Below the pieces are notes generated by a model. That model was not told where the DNA came from, ran no database searches, and was given only the letters and a program-made list of their open reading frames with translations. Below, piece by piece: positions 1 to 11,044 of a DNA stretch of 64,000 bases. Both the position numbers and the translations under genes were made by a program. Origin of the DNA: Pristionchus mayeri (taxonomy: Eukaryota; Nematoda; Chromadorea; Rhabditida; Neodiplogasteridae). Position 1 is the first letter of the stretch; every line of letters starts with the position of its first letter. The stretch covers positions 18,290,001 to 18,354,000 of the forward strand of contig BTRK01000004.1 in assembly GCA_036245805.1 (NCBI GenBank), in the 5' to 3' direction.

Positions 1-301
1 ATCAATGTGAAAATTTCGGAGCTTCTTATCGTTGTGGAGCTCTAGGCAGTGCATATGATAGCTTCAAAAATTGAATTTTGAGTTTACTCCTCCTTTAAAG
101 GAGGACTGAAGGCAAAGTTCAACTTTGGAGCCTTTAGTAACCGTGTCTAAGCTCCTCTTAACGACTAAAGGCTCCTAAAAAATTTCATTAATATATCTAC
201 TCTCAAAAGAATTATGATTAGTTGGCTGAGTGCCATGGACGCTTGATGGGCCAGGGAAGTGCGCGAATTTAAATATCTTCAAGTTTTGTCAAAAACTGGT
301 G

Positions 302-355
302 GGAATCGAACCCGCAACCTTCCGATTACGTGACGACTGCTATACCACTGAGCTA
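302..355 (-). repeat. tRNA-derived (SINE-like) pol III core
   Basis: Read on the minus strand there is an A box, TAGCTCAGTGG (345-355), and a B box, GGTTCGATTCC (302-312). Both match pol III consensus and sit 43 bases apart, as in a tRNA. A T-arm can be drawn, but the flanks do not pair into an acceptor stem, so this is not a working tRNA gene. It is best read as a SINE head or tRNA relic. The same piece is at 20701-20754. Confidence 0.6.
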
Positions 356-576
356 TCCTATCGATGCTTTTCTACTTCCTAGCTCGCGCTATGATCTTTG
401 GAGGGTGGAACCTCCCTTCTATCGATGTAGCTACTTTGCCGAGAGCCCTGCTTTAAATTGCACGAATCAGCTTTAGCTGCAACCCAACATTGAAAAGGCT
501 CAAGAAACTAAAAAAAATCATATTTCATTCCGATTACATGCAGATGTATAGTCTCCAGAAAAGGGCGATGATTATA

Positions 577-1933
577 TGAGGCCGTTTCTCAAAAAATCGA
601 GCAGATGCTGGCACAGCAAAAATGTCCATTTTCTGAATTTGTGTGTTTTGGGGTTGCCAAGGATGCTAATGACGATAGGCATACTCATTTTGCATGTAAA
701 CGACTCATTCGTGCCAGAAGATTTTGCGTCGATTTCAGATCTTCTCGAATAACTTCTCTCGTGAAATCGCTGATTACGTGAAAATTATTTCTGGTTCAGA
801 ACAGGGCGGTGATCATGCCTGTCCACTTCATTTTTCCAAAATTTCATTTTTAAAAATTAATAACGTATAAAATTGGAACCTTTTCGTATGTTAGTTCTGA
901 GCTTAGCAAATTGGATCGATAGAACCGCCGTGGTGAGAGGATTCCAAATCTACATTTTTAGCCAATAAAACCTCTGGACCTCTTAGTAGCATTACATAAA
1001 GTGGTTTCCAGGCAGAGGAGTGGAGTGCCAATGTACTGCCAGAGGGTCAGCCAGAGGTCGATGCGAGGAGAGACGCGGTAGATCAAGGGAATTAGAGGCG
1101 ATTTACTCACAAAACGTGCCACTTCATTTAATGCTGCTATGAGTTCCAGAGGTTTATTGGCTAAAAATGTAGATTTGGAATTATCTCTTCACAGCGTTTC
1201 TATCGATCCATTTTGCTAAACTCAGAACTCATCTACAAAAAAGTTCCAATTTTATACGCTTTTTTTTCTTAAATTAAATTTTGGGAAAATGAAGCGGGCA
1301 GGCGTGATCACGAATAATTTTCACTTAATTTTAGCGATTTCAGGAGAGAAGTTATTTGAGAAAATCTGAAATCGACGCAACGTCTTCTGGTGCGAATGAG
1401 CCGCCTACATGCAAAATGAATATGCCCATCGTCATCAGTAGGGATGACAATTCGATTATTTCGATTTTTTTCGTCTCAGGAGATCGGTCATATCATGAAA
1501 ATTAGTTCGGAAACATATGGAATAGTTGATTCAGCGGATTCGATATCTATTCAGGATCATTTTTCCATACTTACTTCTTTAAATATGTTAGCATCCTACA
1601 TTTTTATTCGCAAATGCTCCTGCAAGGATGGGTGTTTTTCGCACATTTTCAATTTTTGGAGATACTATGCAAATGATAAATGAAACACCTGCTATTTGAG
1701 CTTAGACATGAGCTAGTAGATGCCATGAACACATTCTTCAAGTAAGTAAGAGCTGACATATACATACTCATTAAATTGTTACAATCGTTTTTCGCATTTT
1801 CTCATCCTTGAATTGTCATCCCTAGTCATCAGCATTCTTGACAACCCCAAAAAAACACAAATTCAGAAAATTGGCATTTTTTTGCTGTGCCAGATCTAAC
1901 CCGATTTGCTCGATTCTTGGACAAACGGCCTCA
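577..1933. mobile_element. Palindromic (foldback) DNA element, TA-flanked
   Basis: The left end TGAGGCCGTTTCTC is matched in reverse complement at 1920-1933, and both ends are flanked by TA (575-576 and 1934-1935). The arms run inward for over 400 bases (about 577-1015 against 1120-1933) around a centre near 1016-1120. The right arm is interrupted by a 386-base hAT-type MITE. There is no transposase. TA flanks point to mobilisation by a Tc1/mariner-type enzyme. The end resembles that of the foldback at 58170-59612 (TGACGCCGT), suggesting one broad family. Confidence 0.8.
1439..1824. mobile_element. hAT-type MITE nested in the foldback element
   Basis: The ends are TAGGGATGACAATT and its exact reverse complement, and the insert is flanked by the 8-base direct repeat GTCATCAG (1431-1438 and 1825-1832). 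An 8-base target duplication with TAGGG-type ends is the hAT signature. Removing the insert restores the match between the two arms of the surrounding palindrome, so it landed after the foldback formed. The short open frame inside has no recognisable product. Confidence 0.85.
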
Positions 1934-2464
1934 TAAGTATACAAATTAAAAAGAGACTAAAAACTAAATGTATGTTTTCCTGCCGCAAATTTAGTAGTAT
2001 CTCATTTTTAGAAAGAACAAGACATTTCAACGAAAGCTGGATTTCCCAACAATGAAGTTGCTGTTTTTTTCACTTTCATTCCATTATTTCGATTTGAAAA
2101 CTAACATATTTGATTCTTCAAAGACCACTACGTTGCTGATTCAACTCCACCAAACGATCAGCTATTCTAGAGTACATCAAGAATTCTTCAAATGCAGTGA
2201 TATTTAATCGTGGGATGTCTTTGCTTTTAAACCTCATGTTCATCTGAGTACAGGAATCGCAAGGGAAAAACATGTGGGAAATGAGTCTCTAGTCCGACGC
2301 TCAATATTTCAATTGCTACGAAGTATAATGCTAACTAAACTTCCCACGTTTTAATCGAATTTATACACTACAAAAGCAGAAGCTTTGCTCTCTGATAGTG
2401 CTTCAAGCACCACTTAGATTGCTACAGATTACGGTAGTCCCTACGAAGTGTCCCAACATTCGGC

Positions 2465-5400
2465 ATGATCGACCCTATTTTCTACGCTGTTGTAGAGGAC
2501 TCGCACATGGGTTAGTTCTCTCTCCAAAACAAGCTGTAGCAATACTCCCATTGGTAGTACACAGAAAGGGCTAAGTAAAGTGATCAAATTAGAATAAAAA
2601 TATAACGTTTAAAAACAGCTACGACATGGGTCTGATATAAGAGTGACTATCTGAGAGAACTGACCATAGGCCGTACAGCGAAAAATAAAGTGATGATTTT
2701 AAGATCCCACTAGGGGTAACTTTTCACGTAGAGTTCGAAAATCAACCTTAGGAAGCCGTATCTCTGACCCCTCATTTTCTGTGGCTCGCCTCAACGCTGA
2801 GGTCGGTTTTTGTAAATCGTGAACGGCTGGTCCAAACCCCATATATAGATAGCAATTCTGAAAGATCTCGACGAGATAAGCATTTTTACTGTTAGAGGTG
2901 AAACGCTACCTCATCTGGGAAAAAACTTATCGACATTTCAATTATCAAATTGGTCGTCCTAAAAAAGTTACACGCGAGGCGCACTTTTAAGTATGTTCAT
3001 TAAATTCCTCGTGTAAAGTTACCCCTAAATGCAAAGTTCGGCGCAAAATAAGGCGCACCCAAGGGGTTTCCTAAATAGCGGAAAAGGGCTCAATTGTTAG
3101 GAATTTCAGCTTTTCGTTTATATCGTCTCCATTTTCACTATGTCAAAGCAGAGTTGACGAAAAAATAAGTTTCAAGATTGGGGAATGTGAATTATAATCG
3201 AAAGATCCGTGTCTGAATCGTTCGAAAAATATCGGTTTTCGAATTCTCGATTTTGCTCAAATTTGGGCATCTGAAAGTGTGGATTTTCGAAAATTTGAAG
3301 GTGCTCATTCTGCATGAAGTAAAGAATACTTCCGCGTAAATAAGATTATGTATATATAAGCTTCTGTGCGCACTTCTAAGTTCGTGTTTTTGACATTGAA
3401 CATTTCAAAAATAGTACAATCGACCAAAATTTAACGATTGAAATCGACTGAAATCAAGTCAAATTGGTGATTTCACATCACAATGTAATTTATAATGTAA
3501 AAACAAAGCAGCAAAAAGGACGGATATCTTATTTCGGAAAACAATGACTCAAATTCTCGATTTTCCCAATGTTTACCCACTTAAATTTCAGCGATTTCGC
3601 TCTGAAACCTATGGCAATTTATATTGAGCTATATCAGAGTAGTAGATTAGTAACATTAAATAAAAATAAGTTCGACAGCTGCTCCACTTTCAAAGATACT
3701 TTGGTTCCAATTTGAAAAGCTAGATTTGTCATAATAATTGATTGTGTACTTCCGCACTAATGAGCTGAATTCGCTGCTTTGTTTTTGCATTATAAATTGA
3801 AATGTGGTGTGAATTTACTTGATTTCAGTTGATTTCAATAGTAAAATTTTGGTCGATAGTACCATTTTTCCAATGTTCAATGTCAAAAACCCCAAAATTG
3901 AAGTGCGCACAGAAGCTTATATATACATAATCTTATTTACGCGGTGACCACTCCGGCTTGGATGGGGATTCTCTTTTCTTGATGAGTCGAAGGCGGAAGC
4001 GAGGGGTATTAGGGGAAACCAATCCAAATCAGAGAGAAAAGGGAGAGGGACCGCTCGCGACGACTAACAAGGAATGGAATGACTTCATGCAGATTGAGCA
4101 CCTTCACATTTTCGAAAATCCACACTTTCAGATGCCCAAATTTGATCAAAATCGAGAATTCGAAAACCGATAATTTTCGAACGATTCAAACACCGATTTT
4201 TCGAATATATTTCCCCAATCTTCCCCAATCTTGAAACTTATTTTTTTGTCAACTCTGCATCGAAATAGTGAAAATGGAGACGATAGAAACGAAAAACCTG
4301 AAATTCCTAACAATTGAGACCTTTTCCGCTATTTGGGAAACCCCTTGGGTGATCCTTATTTTGCGCCAAAATTTGCATCTAGGGGTAACTTTACACGAGG
4401 AATTTAATGAACATACTTAAAAGTGCGCCTCGCATGTAATTTGTTTAGGACGACCAATTTGATAATTGAAATGTCGATAAGTTTTTTCCCAGATGATCTA
4501 TCAGAATTACTATCTATATATGGAGTTTGGACCAGCCGTTCACGATTTACAAAAACCGAACTCAGCTTTGAGGCGCGCCACAGAAAATGAGGGGTCAGAG
4601 AAACGGCTTCCTAAGGTTGATTTTCGAACTCTACGTGAAAAGTTACCCCTAGGGGCATCTTAAAATCATCACATTGTTTTTCGCTGTACGGCCTATAGGT
4701 GAAATTGCTCGGTTCTCTCAGATAGTCACTTATAAATCCGTATTTCAGTGTACGGGCTCATTTCCAATTGCCTGCTGATGTACGCAATTCTTCGCTTTAC
4801 GCGGAAGTCCCTGGGTGTCTACAAGCATCTTCAGCTCATCTTTGCCGCCTTCGACTTCTTTCTCGTCACACAGCACATGGTTCTGAAACCGGTGCGAATT
4901 CGTTTCCTTTACCCAACAGACACGAGCCCAGTCTCGAAGACGGGATTTACCTTTACCCAACATACAATCACTTAGCTATTACGATTTCACACACTGTAGA
5001 TCGTTCGAACTGGTAGAGAGAATGGTAAATTATGGAACGAATTCCAGAACTTGAACCTCAATGAAATGTAGATATTTTAAAAATAATAGTAGATATAAAT
5101 AAAAATATTAAAAATATACTATTTTAGAGAGTGATGGTGTTGAATACCACGTTGTTCGGGGTGGCTACAGACTGGAACAACAGGGTAAGTAAGTGCTCAA
5201 TGAGCTAAGGTATCCAGTTCTCCCTATGGTACTGATTTGCATATCTTATATCCCTATGGTATGGTATGATCCCGTTGGGTTGACCTATGGTACTGACAAG
5301 GGAAGGCTTAGCGATGTCTTTGGACTTTCGGAACGCGACCTAGTGGGATGGGTAGATACATGAATTCTAAGAGCTTCTGTAAAGTTCAATTTTGCTGAAC

Positions 5401-8400
5401 GCCCTCAGGGCACGTAAAAAATCGATATTTGTGCCCGAGTTGTGGGTATGTGAACACTTCCAAGAGGCCTCGCCGACAAGCATCGGTGGTTGAGTGGTAG
5501 AGAGTCAGGGCAGTAATCCTATGGACGTAGGTTCGACGTCTCTCCGGTGAAATTTTTTTGCACTATTTTTGCGTGATAATCGCCATCGTAAAAGTCAATT
5601 TACAATCAACCTGCTAATTATTTCAGTGGTCGGATCATAAATTTCACTGCATCTGTTGAATTAATTCCAACAAAACATTTATCATATATAGAATAAAAGA
5701 AACATCGAATGACAATTCACATTTTAACAATGGTGATATCTAACAACGAAATGTTCGAAGCAGAGGAAGTCCAGACAATATGGGCACTTCAAGAGGTGGT
5801 CGTTCTCGCAGCCAGAAATTTCACATTTCATGGTGAGTTGCGCATTGAAACAGAATTGGCTAGGGGTCAGGAAGGTGACGCTGGGTCTGCTATCGACATA
5901 TCCCGCTTTGTACCATCCATAAGCCAAGTAGGGTTGGAAGATTGGAGCGCAGAATACATAGTACATCTGTGAGACGAGCTGAAAATATTCATGTTTGATC
6001 CTCTACTGTATGATAGACTCACCAAGAGAATGTTATCCCTAGTCGACACGATGAATTCGATCTCTTTCACTCGGACATGAGAAGTGATCTTCTTGATAAA
6101 AAGCCTTCATCTGTCGCAACAACGCGACGTCGCAGGGCTGGATACGCGAGGTCGCACCCGGAGGAACGTTGTATATCTCAACATTGATTCCGGCCGGGAC
6201 AGTGCCCATCATCGTCGCATGATCCTTGAAGGAACTCCACGAGTTTACCAAAAGGAGAAGATCCTTCGGGCAGTCGTTCGTGAATACACACGTCTTGAGC
6301 CAATCCACCATCAAGTACTTGCCCATCATATGCGTCTTATTGGCTCTGACCACGAGATTGTCGACTTGAATGTGTCCTTTGGCAGGGAACGACCCCTTCG
6401 CCTCCGGCAATACTACGTAAAGATGAGTGCCCAAATGCCCGTCAGCAAAATAAGTGGGCATCATGGTAATAGTCGAGCATCTCACGAACCTTAAAATTAA
6501 TTCAACCAGAAAAGCGATAATGAACTCACATATTCGATGGTACATCCCTTGTCTCCAAAATAAATGAGTCCATCGTCAGCTATGGAGAGATCAAATGTAG
6601 ATCTGACAGGTGGAGTGGGGTCATCCTCCTCGGCTCCACTCCAATCCTAATCTTCATCACCTTTCACGTCGACATACAACTGATCAGTTTGGTGGAACTA
6701 AAGAACGCAATCGCTTGATGGAACATACCAAAAAACAAACCTTCAGTTCACCATCGCGTCCACTCAAAAGCATAGATGATATCGCAGCTTTCACCCTCTG
6801 TTCCTCTCGTGAGAGGGCATCCGATAGTGTTCCAAACTGTGCGACAGGAGAGCCCAGGATTGCTTGAGGACGAAACATCCTAAAGAGATTTCACAGTACA
6901 TAACAAGAAATCACCAAAATACAAAAAAAAATGAAAGAAATGCAGCCCAGGTCGCCGCAGTCAGACAGTGGACGTATGCAAATTGGTGTTAAGCGGAGCT
7001 CGATTGCATCAGATTATGCAATATGCTCCCTCCGATCCGGAAGAAGCTGTGAGTGATTTAATTAAGTATAGCTTTTCAAACGAAACTGCTTACAAGTATC
7101 AAATAAATGGAAATTTTGCAAGTACATCAACTTTTTACGATGTCGATTATCACGCAAAAATAGTGCAAAAAAATTTTCACTGGAGAGACGTCGAACCTAC
7201 GTCCATAGGATTACTGCCCTGACTATCTACCACTCAACCACCGATGCTTGTCGGTGAGGCCTCTTAGAAGGGTTCACATACCCACAACTCGGGCACAAAT
7301 ATCGATTTTTTACGTGCCCTGAGGGCGTTCAGCAAAATTGAACTTTACAGAAGCTCTTAGAATTCATGTATCTACCCATCCCACTAGGTCGCGTTCCGAA
7401 AGTCCAAAGACATCGCTAAGCCTTCCCTTGTGAGAGCTGATCAATAATTGCAGTACATCACATCCTTCTACTGCTCCTGCAACACGGTTCCCTTCGTTCT
7501 GATGTGCATCGACTTCGTCTATCGCTACTGGAGTATCGCCCGACCTCATCTCATCAGCCTATTCCGCACTCCGTGGTTCATCGCTCTCATGATCGTCATT
7601 CCTACAGCCGAGTTCTGCGTCTGGTGAGAGTTGTTCTACCGAGAACAAGACGTATGCAAATTGAGGAGTAATTAGTTATGGGGAAAGAGGAACACAAACT
7701 AACAGAGTTTCGGAATGTTGATATGGAACGTACTGCGACTGCTCGAATGCAGCATTGGAAGATCAAAGACAATCGCGTGCAGCCATGATCTGATGTAAAT
7801 ATTTAGAGAAACGGAAATAATATATTCTCGGGTTTGTCATTTAAATCAGTAGATTGCGGTGATTCTTCAGGTACTTGTTATGCACGGAGGTCCTGCGAGG
7901 TCCAGATTCTGCTGTGGCCATGTTGCGAGAAGAGTCTATCAGAAGACTGGGAAAGGAAATGACAGACGGATGGTTAATTATGAACCACTGGGTTAGAAAT
8001 TCGAACTCGTTATACTGTAGACTACCACATTTACATGGATCATTCAATACTAATATACAATACCTCTCCTAACAGAAATTAAACAATTTGAGGAGAACGG
8101 CGAACTGGACGTGCGCGCCTTGTTCGCATTGACGATCTTCGATGCAATCATCATCACTTGCTTCACCATTGCCCTTACCCTGGGCATTCTCACCTACTAC
8201 CACATCTACCATCTCAGCTCTAATACGATGTCCGCCCATGCGCTCCATATGCAGCGGAAGCTGTTCATTTCGGTCTGTGTCCAGGTATGCGATAATGTGT
8301 TCTTTTCATACGTGAAACATCCCCATTCAGACGCTCATCCCACTCGTGTTCGTGTACATTCCCTACGCGTGTGTAATCAATCTTCCCTTCGCCAAATTGA

Positions 8401-8630
8401 ACTCGTACTTCTGGGATGATGGTTGCATGCTTCTCGCCTCTTGTTTCCCTGCCTGGGATGCGATGATTGTCATTGTGCTCATGCCTGATTATTGGTAAAT
8501 TCCTCTCTATTAAATATAGATGCAAGATGCTCATTTCAGGAAGGGTGTTGTCGGAACGTTCACAGGAAAACATAAGAAAACTTCTGTGGAAGCGATTTCG
8601 GCGCCATCTGGGACGACACGATCGCGCTAA
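2465..8630 (+). CDS. Gene A, copy 1: Str-like seven-transmembrane chemoreceptor
   Basis: Eight exons with consensus splice sites and matching phases: 2465-2510, 4749-4891, 5128-5184, 7454-7623, 7871-7991, 8093-8284, 8331-8494, 8540-8630 (TAA). They total 984 nt, or 327 residues, normal for a nematode Str receptor. The first exon is 46 nt, the same size and phase as exon 1 of genes C and D, which decides the start. Exon 2 carries TM1-TM2 with a GVYKHLQ motif, exon 4 the TM3-TM4 segment with VYRYW, and exon 7 the TM6-TM7 segment with a CFPAWDAMIVIVL stretch typical of the family. Introns 1 and 3 are filled by a foldback and a DDE transposon, but all exons stay in frame. The likely role is a G-protein-coupled chemosensor in the cilia of sensory neurons; the ligand cannot be inferred. 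Exon 4 equals exons 4 plus 5 of gene D (71+99=170 nt), so one intron was lost or gained. Confidence 0.8.
2635..4732. mobile_element. Large nested foldback element in intron 1 of gene A
   Basis: Sequence from about 2635 is repeated in reverse complement up to about 4732 (for example the GACTATCTGAGAGAAC end, and the AGTTACCCCTA blocks near 2716 and 4641). Inner arms at about 3333-3490 and 3750-3943 form a second, tighter palindrome at the centre. TA dinucleotides flank the ends. One unmatched block of roughly 140 bases (3944-4085) lies in the right arm. No transposase is present. It sits between exons 1 and 2 of gene A and ends only about 16 bases before the exon 2 acceptor. Confidence 0.75.
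5297..7430 (-). mobile_element. DDE transposon with ~290-base terminal inverted repeats
   Basis: The left arm (5297 to about 5590) is matched in reverse complement by about 7138-7430, starting CAAGGGAAGGCTTAGCG. A TGA trinucleotide flanks both ends (5294-5296 and 7431-7433) and may be the target duplication. The interior holds a decayed multi-exon transposase on the minus strand. Each arm includes a tRNA-like A box, TGGTTGAGTGG, and a B-box-like GGTTCGAC stretch at tRNA spacing. The element lies wholly in intron 3 of gene A. Confidence 0.8.
5724..6878 (-). pseudogene. Decayed DDE_1-like transposase with C-terminal Cys/His domain
   Basis: Minus-strand exons can be followed from a start at 6878 (about 45 residues, donor near 6741), through a segment at about 6700-6537, a core exon at about 6494-6039, and a last exon at about 5966-5724. 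The core contains LLLVNSWSSFKDHA and an NVPPGATSRIQPCDVAL motif, which resembles the catalytic region of DDE_1 (pogo/Tigger-type) transposases. The last exon ends in a cysteine-rich module (C, C, CPYC, LCFEHF and YHHC) of the kind appended to some nematode transposases. In-frame stops occur near 6652 (TAG) and at the end of the core exon, so it is not functional as read. Family assignment is from motif memory only. Confidence 0.6.
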
Positions 8631-8699
8631 CTTTATTAGAATTCCCTTCACACGCATCTAGAGTTCGAGTAACGATAGCACGGTATCTTCATTCCATAC

Positions 8700-8950
8700 A
8701 CTCCCTCGCCATTCGACCGATCGAGAGAGTGCATAAAATGAAGAGAGCGTGGCATCGTGTCTCGAACTCTACTGGCATCCCGTTAGTTATGTTTACACGG
8801 CCATTCATTGATATGTCGTATTTGTCGCCTACTGGCATCACCCATACTATTTGTCAGCCCAATAGAGTAGCATAGAATAGAACAGAGCCCAATATATTTG
8901 GCAGCACAAAATATTTTTCAAATGCATGATAAAGTTTACTTATGTATCTT
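8700..8950 (+). repeat. Dispersed 250-base repeat, first member in copy 1
   Basis: About 250 bases here are closely similar to 13135-13395 in the same orientation, both following the 3' end of a Str-like gene (A and C). They share CTCGCCATTCGACCG and ACTGGCATCCCGTTAG blocks. The member after gene C keeps an open frame of about 55 codons through the shared part, while this one is broken. The origin is unknown; it may be a duplicated exon or a downstream flank carried with an ancestral receptor duplication. Confidence 0.55.
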
Positions 8951-8986
8951 TTTTTAATTATTAAATTTATCTCACAGTGCGTATGA

Positions 8987-9849
8987 TAGGTTCCCTGCAC
9001 AGCTAAACCACTGAAGCGTCTCGAATTCTTCGGGAGTTGTGAGCAGAAGAATGGGACCGAAGACTAGACCAATATTCAGAATGAGGCCAACGGTGTGGAG
9101 GTACATGCCGAACTCGACCTTCTAAATACTAATTGTGAACTCAACATTACCCTTCTTCAATGCGCGTGTTTATTTGATTTGTTTTGTATTTCAGCATGTG
9201 ATACTTCGCGTCAATCATACGTAAGCAACTCCCTCGGGGATATAAATGGAACCTTCATGCTCCAGATGTTCTCCTTCAATTGCAGTCGCAGACTCAGCGA
9301 GTATTCATCGGAGTGCCTTCTCAAATGATCAGTCAAAACGAGCCAAACGCCTTTCATTGTAGCGAATGAGCCAGCGAAACCACTAAAATCGTTTGACCTT
9401 GTCATTTATTGAAGAATGGGGAACCTACAAAGGCGCAACAGACCTCTAACGCCCTCTAACGAACAGACCTCTAACGCAAAACGCCGAAAGTTCGAAACAG
9501 ACGGAACACTCAGAGTCTGTAAAAGCCTGACAGTCTTCTCTCTCTCAGCCTCCAAAATCGAAAAGCCCGCGAATGTGCAATACAGAGCCAGAAAATAGCG
9601 CTATTACCTTGTCGAGAAGTAAGTTATTTACTTTTGAAGAATGCCTACCTCGATGAATACAGCTAGGTAGTATACGACTTTGAATTGGCTGATCGCTTCC
9701 GATCGGACCAGTAGCATCAGCCAATAAGTCGCATTCTCCTGGCCATAAACAGTGAGCAGATCTGGATCAGGGTAGATAAAACGCAGCTTCATAACACACT
9801 CCACACGTGGGAATGATAGTGAATAATACGATTGCGGCATCTTCATCAT
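8987..9849 (-). pseudogene. Gene F, copy 1: Sra-superfamily-like chemoreceptor, frame-shifted
   Basis: Minus-strand exons: a first exon from an ATG at 9849 to a donor near 9653 (about 66 residues); an exon at 9382-9253 with the SLSLRLQLKENIWSMK motif, which resembles the conserved TM5-TM6 loop of Sra/Sre/Srab receptors; and an exon from 9121 to about 8987 with a hydrophobic GLILNIGLVFGPILLL helix. In this copy an extra A in the run at 9334-9337 shifts the frame inside the 9382-9253 exon; copy 2 lacks it and reads through. The middle part (about 9410-9600) contains short direct repeats (GACCTCTAACGC) and no confident exon, so the gene model is incomplete. Start and end are tentative. Confidence 0.5.
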
Positions 9850-10340
9850 TTGAGGCACAGACGAATAACAAATTTATTTCCTACTTACTAGTGATCACTT
9901 ATTCCTAGCTGAACACTTCCATTTTTATGAGAATTCATGAATGTTATTGTACTAATTTCTGTCATTCCACACGCGGATCGTCCACTAGCGAGTGCTCGTT
10001 ATACGCAATTAAATAGTCAAAATGTTGCCTTTACATCATTCGCATATTGATTGTTGGCTGATTCAAGGTAACGCTTTGTTTCAAAATTGTCACTTTTTTT
10101 TTTCGATACTCCACTCTTTAGTAACACTAGAGTAACATTAGAGTCTAAATTCAATTACACATTTGTTTTAATCGATTCTTTATTATTATCCATCTTCACT
10201 CTCTTCCTATTTGTCCGTTCGAAGAGGTCTACCGTTCCCTTCTTCCGTTCCTCCAATATTTGCCCGCCGACCTCAATGACTCGCAACACTTTTCACTGTC
10301 TTTCATCAATCGCAGACAAGCCAGTGACCTAAAATGCAGC

Positions 10341-10660
10341 AAACAGATGCAAATTACAACGGAGAGATTTGCACTGCGAATTCTACGAGGGCATGAGAGA
10401 TTTGATCTTTGATCTTTCGATGGTGATAGTCTTGCAAGGATGGTACAAGAAGTTGGGCTTCACCCACGATGTTACGCCACATGATCTAAATCAAGGGAGC
10501 GAAGGCGAGTGATCCTTGGACTTTGATCTTTGATCTCTCGTTTCTTCAGGTGAATTTGCCGCATGGCAACATTCAAGTCTTCACGGGTGATCTTCGCAAG
10601 GTCGTTGGCATCGAGGTCAAACGCATCTGGGATGAGATGAAGAAGGAAGGAATATTTTGA
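10341..10660 (+). other. Unrecognised coding-like fragment, repeated at the duplication junction
   Basis: A plausible exon starts after a TTCTTCAG acceptor near 10551 and reads about 37 codons, through FTGDLRKVVG and KRIWDEMKKEG, to a TGA near 10660. An upstream piece near 10430 reads GWYKKLGFTHDVTPHD. A diverged relative of the whole stretch lies at 19757-20010 in the spacer between the duplication copies. I do not recognise the family, and no complete gene can be built, so it is either a gene remnant or part of an undescribed repeat. Confidence 0.35.
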
Positions 10661-11044
10661 AGAAGGTAGAGATGAGGGGACAGGGCTTCATAAATAAACG
10701 TGTTCATTCGAATCTGATGAAACGAAATATTTACACTTGTTATTGCACTTCATTCACGAAAAATAAAGAAAAAAATGTGGAAACAATTTGAAAAATTGTT
10801 TCTGTTTTGTACCCGTTCTCGCTGAGATCCCATTATCATATGGGCGCTATCCAAATGTTTTCCAAAGGCATTGCTGATCGCTTGTACATGTCATCAAACC
10901 TCAACGATCTTAAAGTATTTGACCGTGCAAAATAATAACTCATATCACCTAATTGACGCGAACCAAACACCACATTCCCGTATATATATCATATTAACGA
11001 TACAGTATCTGCATATTATCAGACGTCCTCATTCACTCCACAGG

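Noticed and set aside
302..355. Functional tRNA gene on the minus strand
   Set aside because: The boxes are perfect but the acceptor ends do not pair.
1444..1683. 79-codon frame on the plus strand
   Set aside because: It lies entirely inside the hAT-type MITE and has no protein-like features.
5480..5550. Functional tRNA-Gly-like gene
   Set aside because: The A and B boxes and part of the acceptor stem fit, but the D-stem and anticodon stem do not pair well and the first acceptor pair is broken, so it is listed only as tRNA-like.
6084..6494. 136-codon plus-strand frame
   Set aside because: Antisense of the DDE transposase core exon; the motif-bearing strand is minus.
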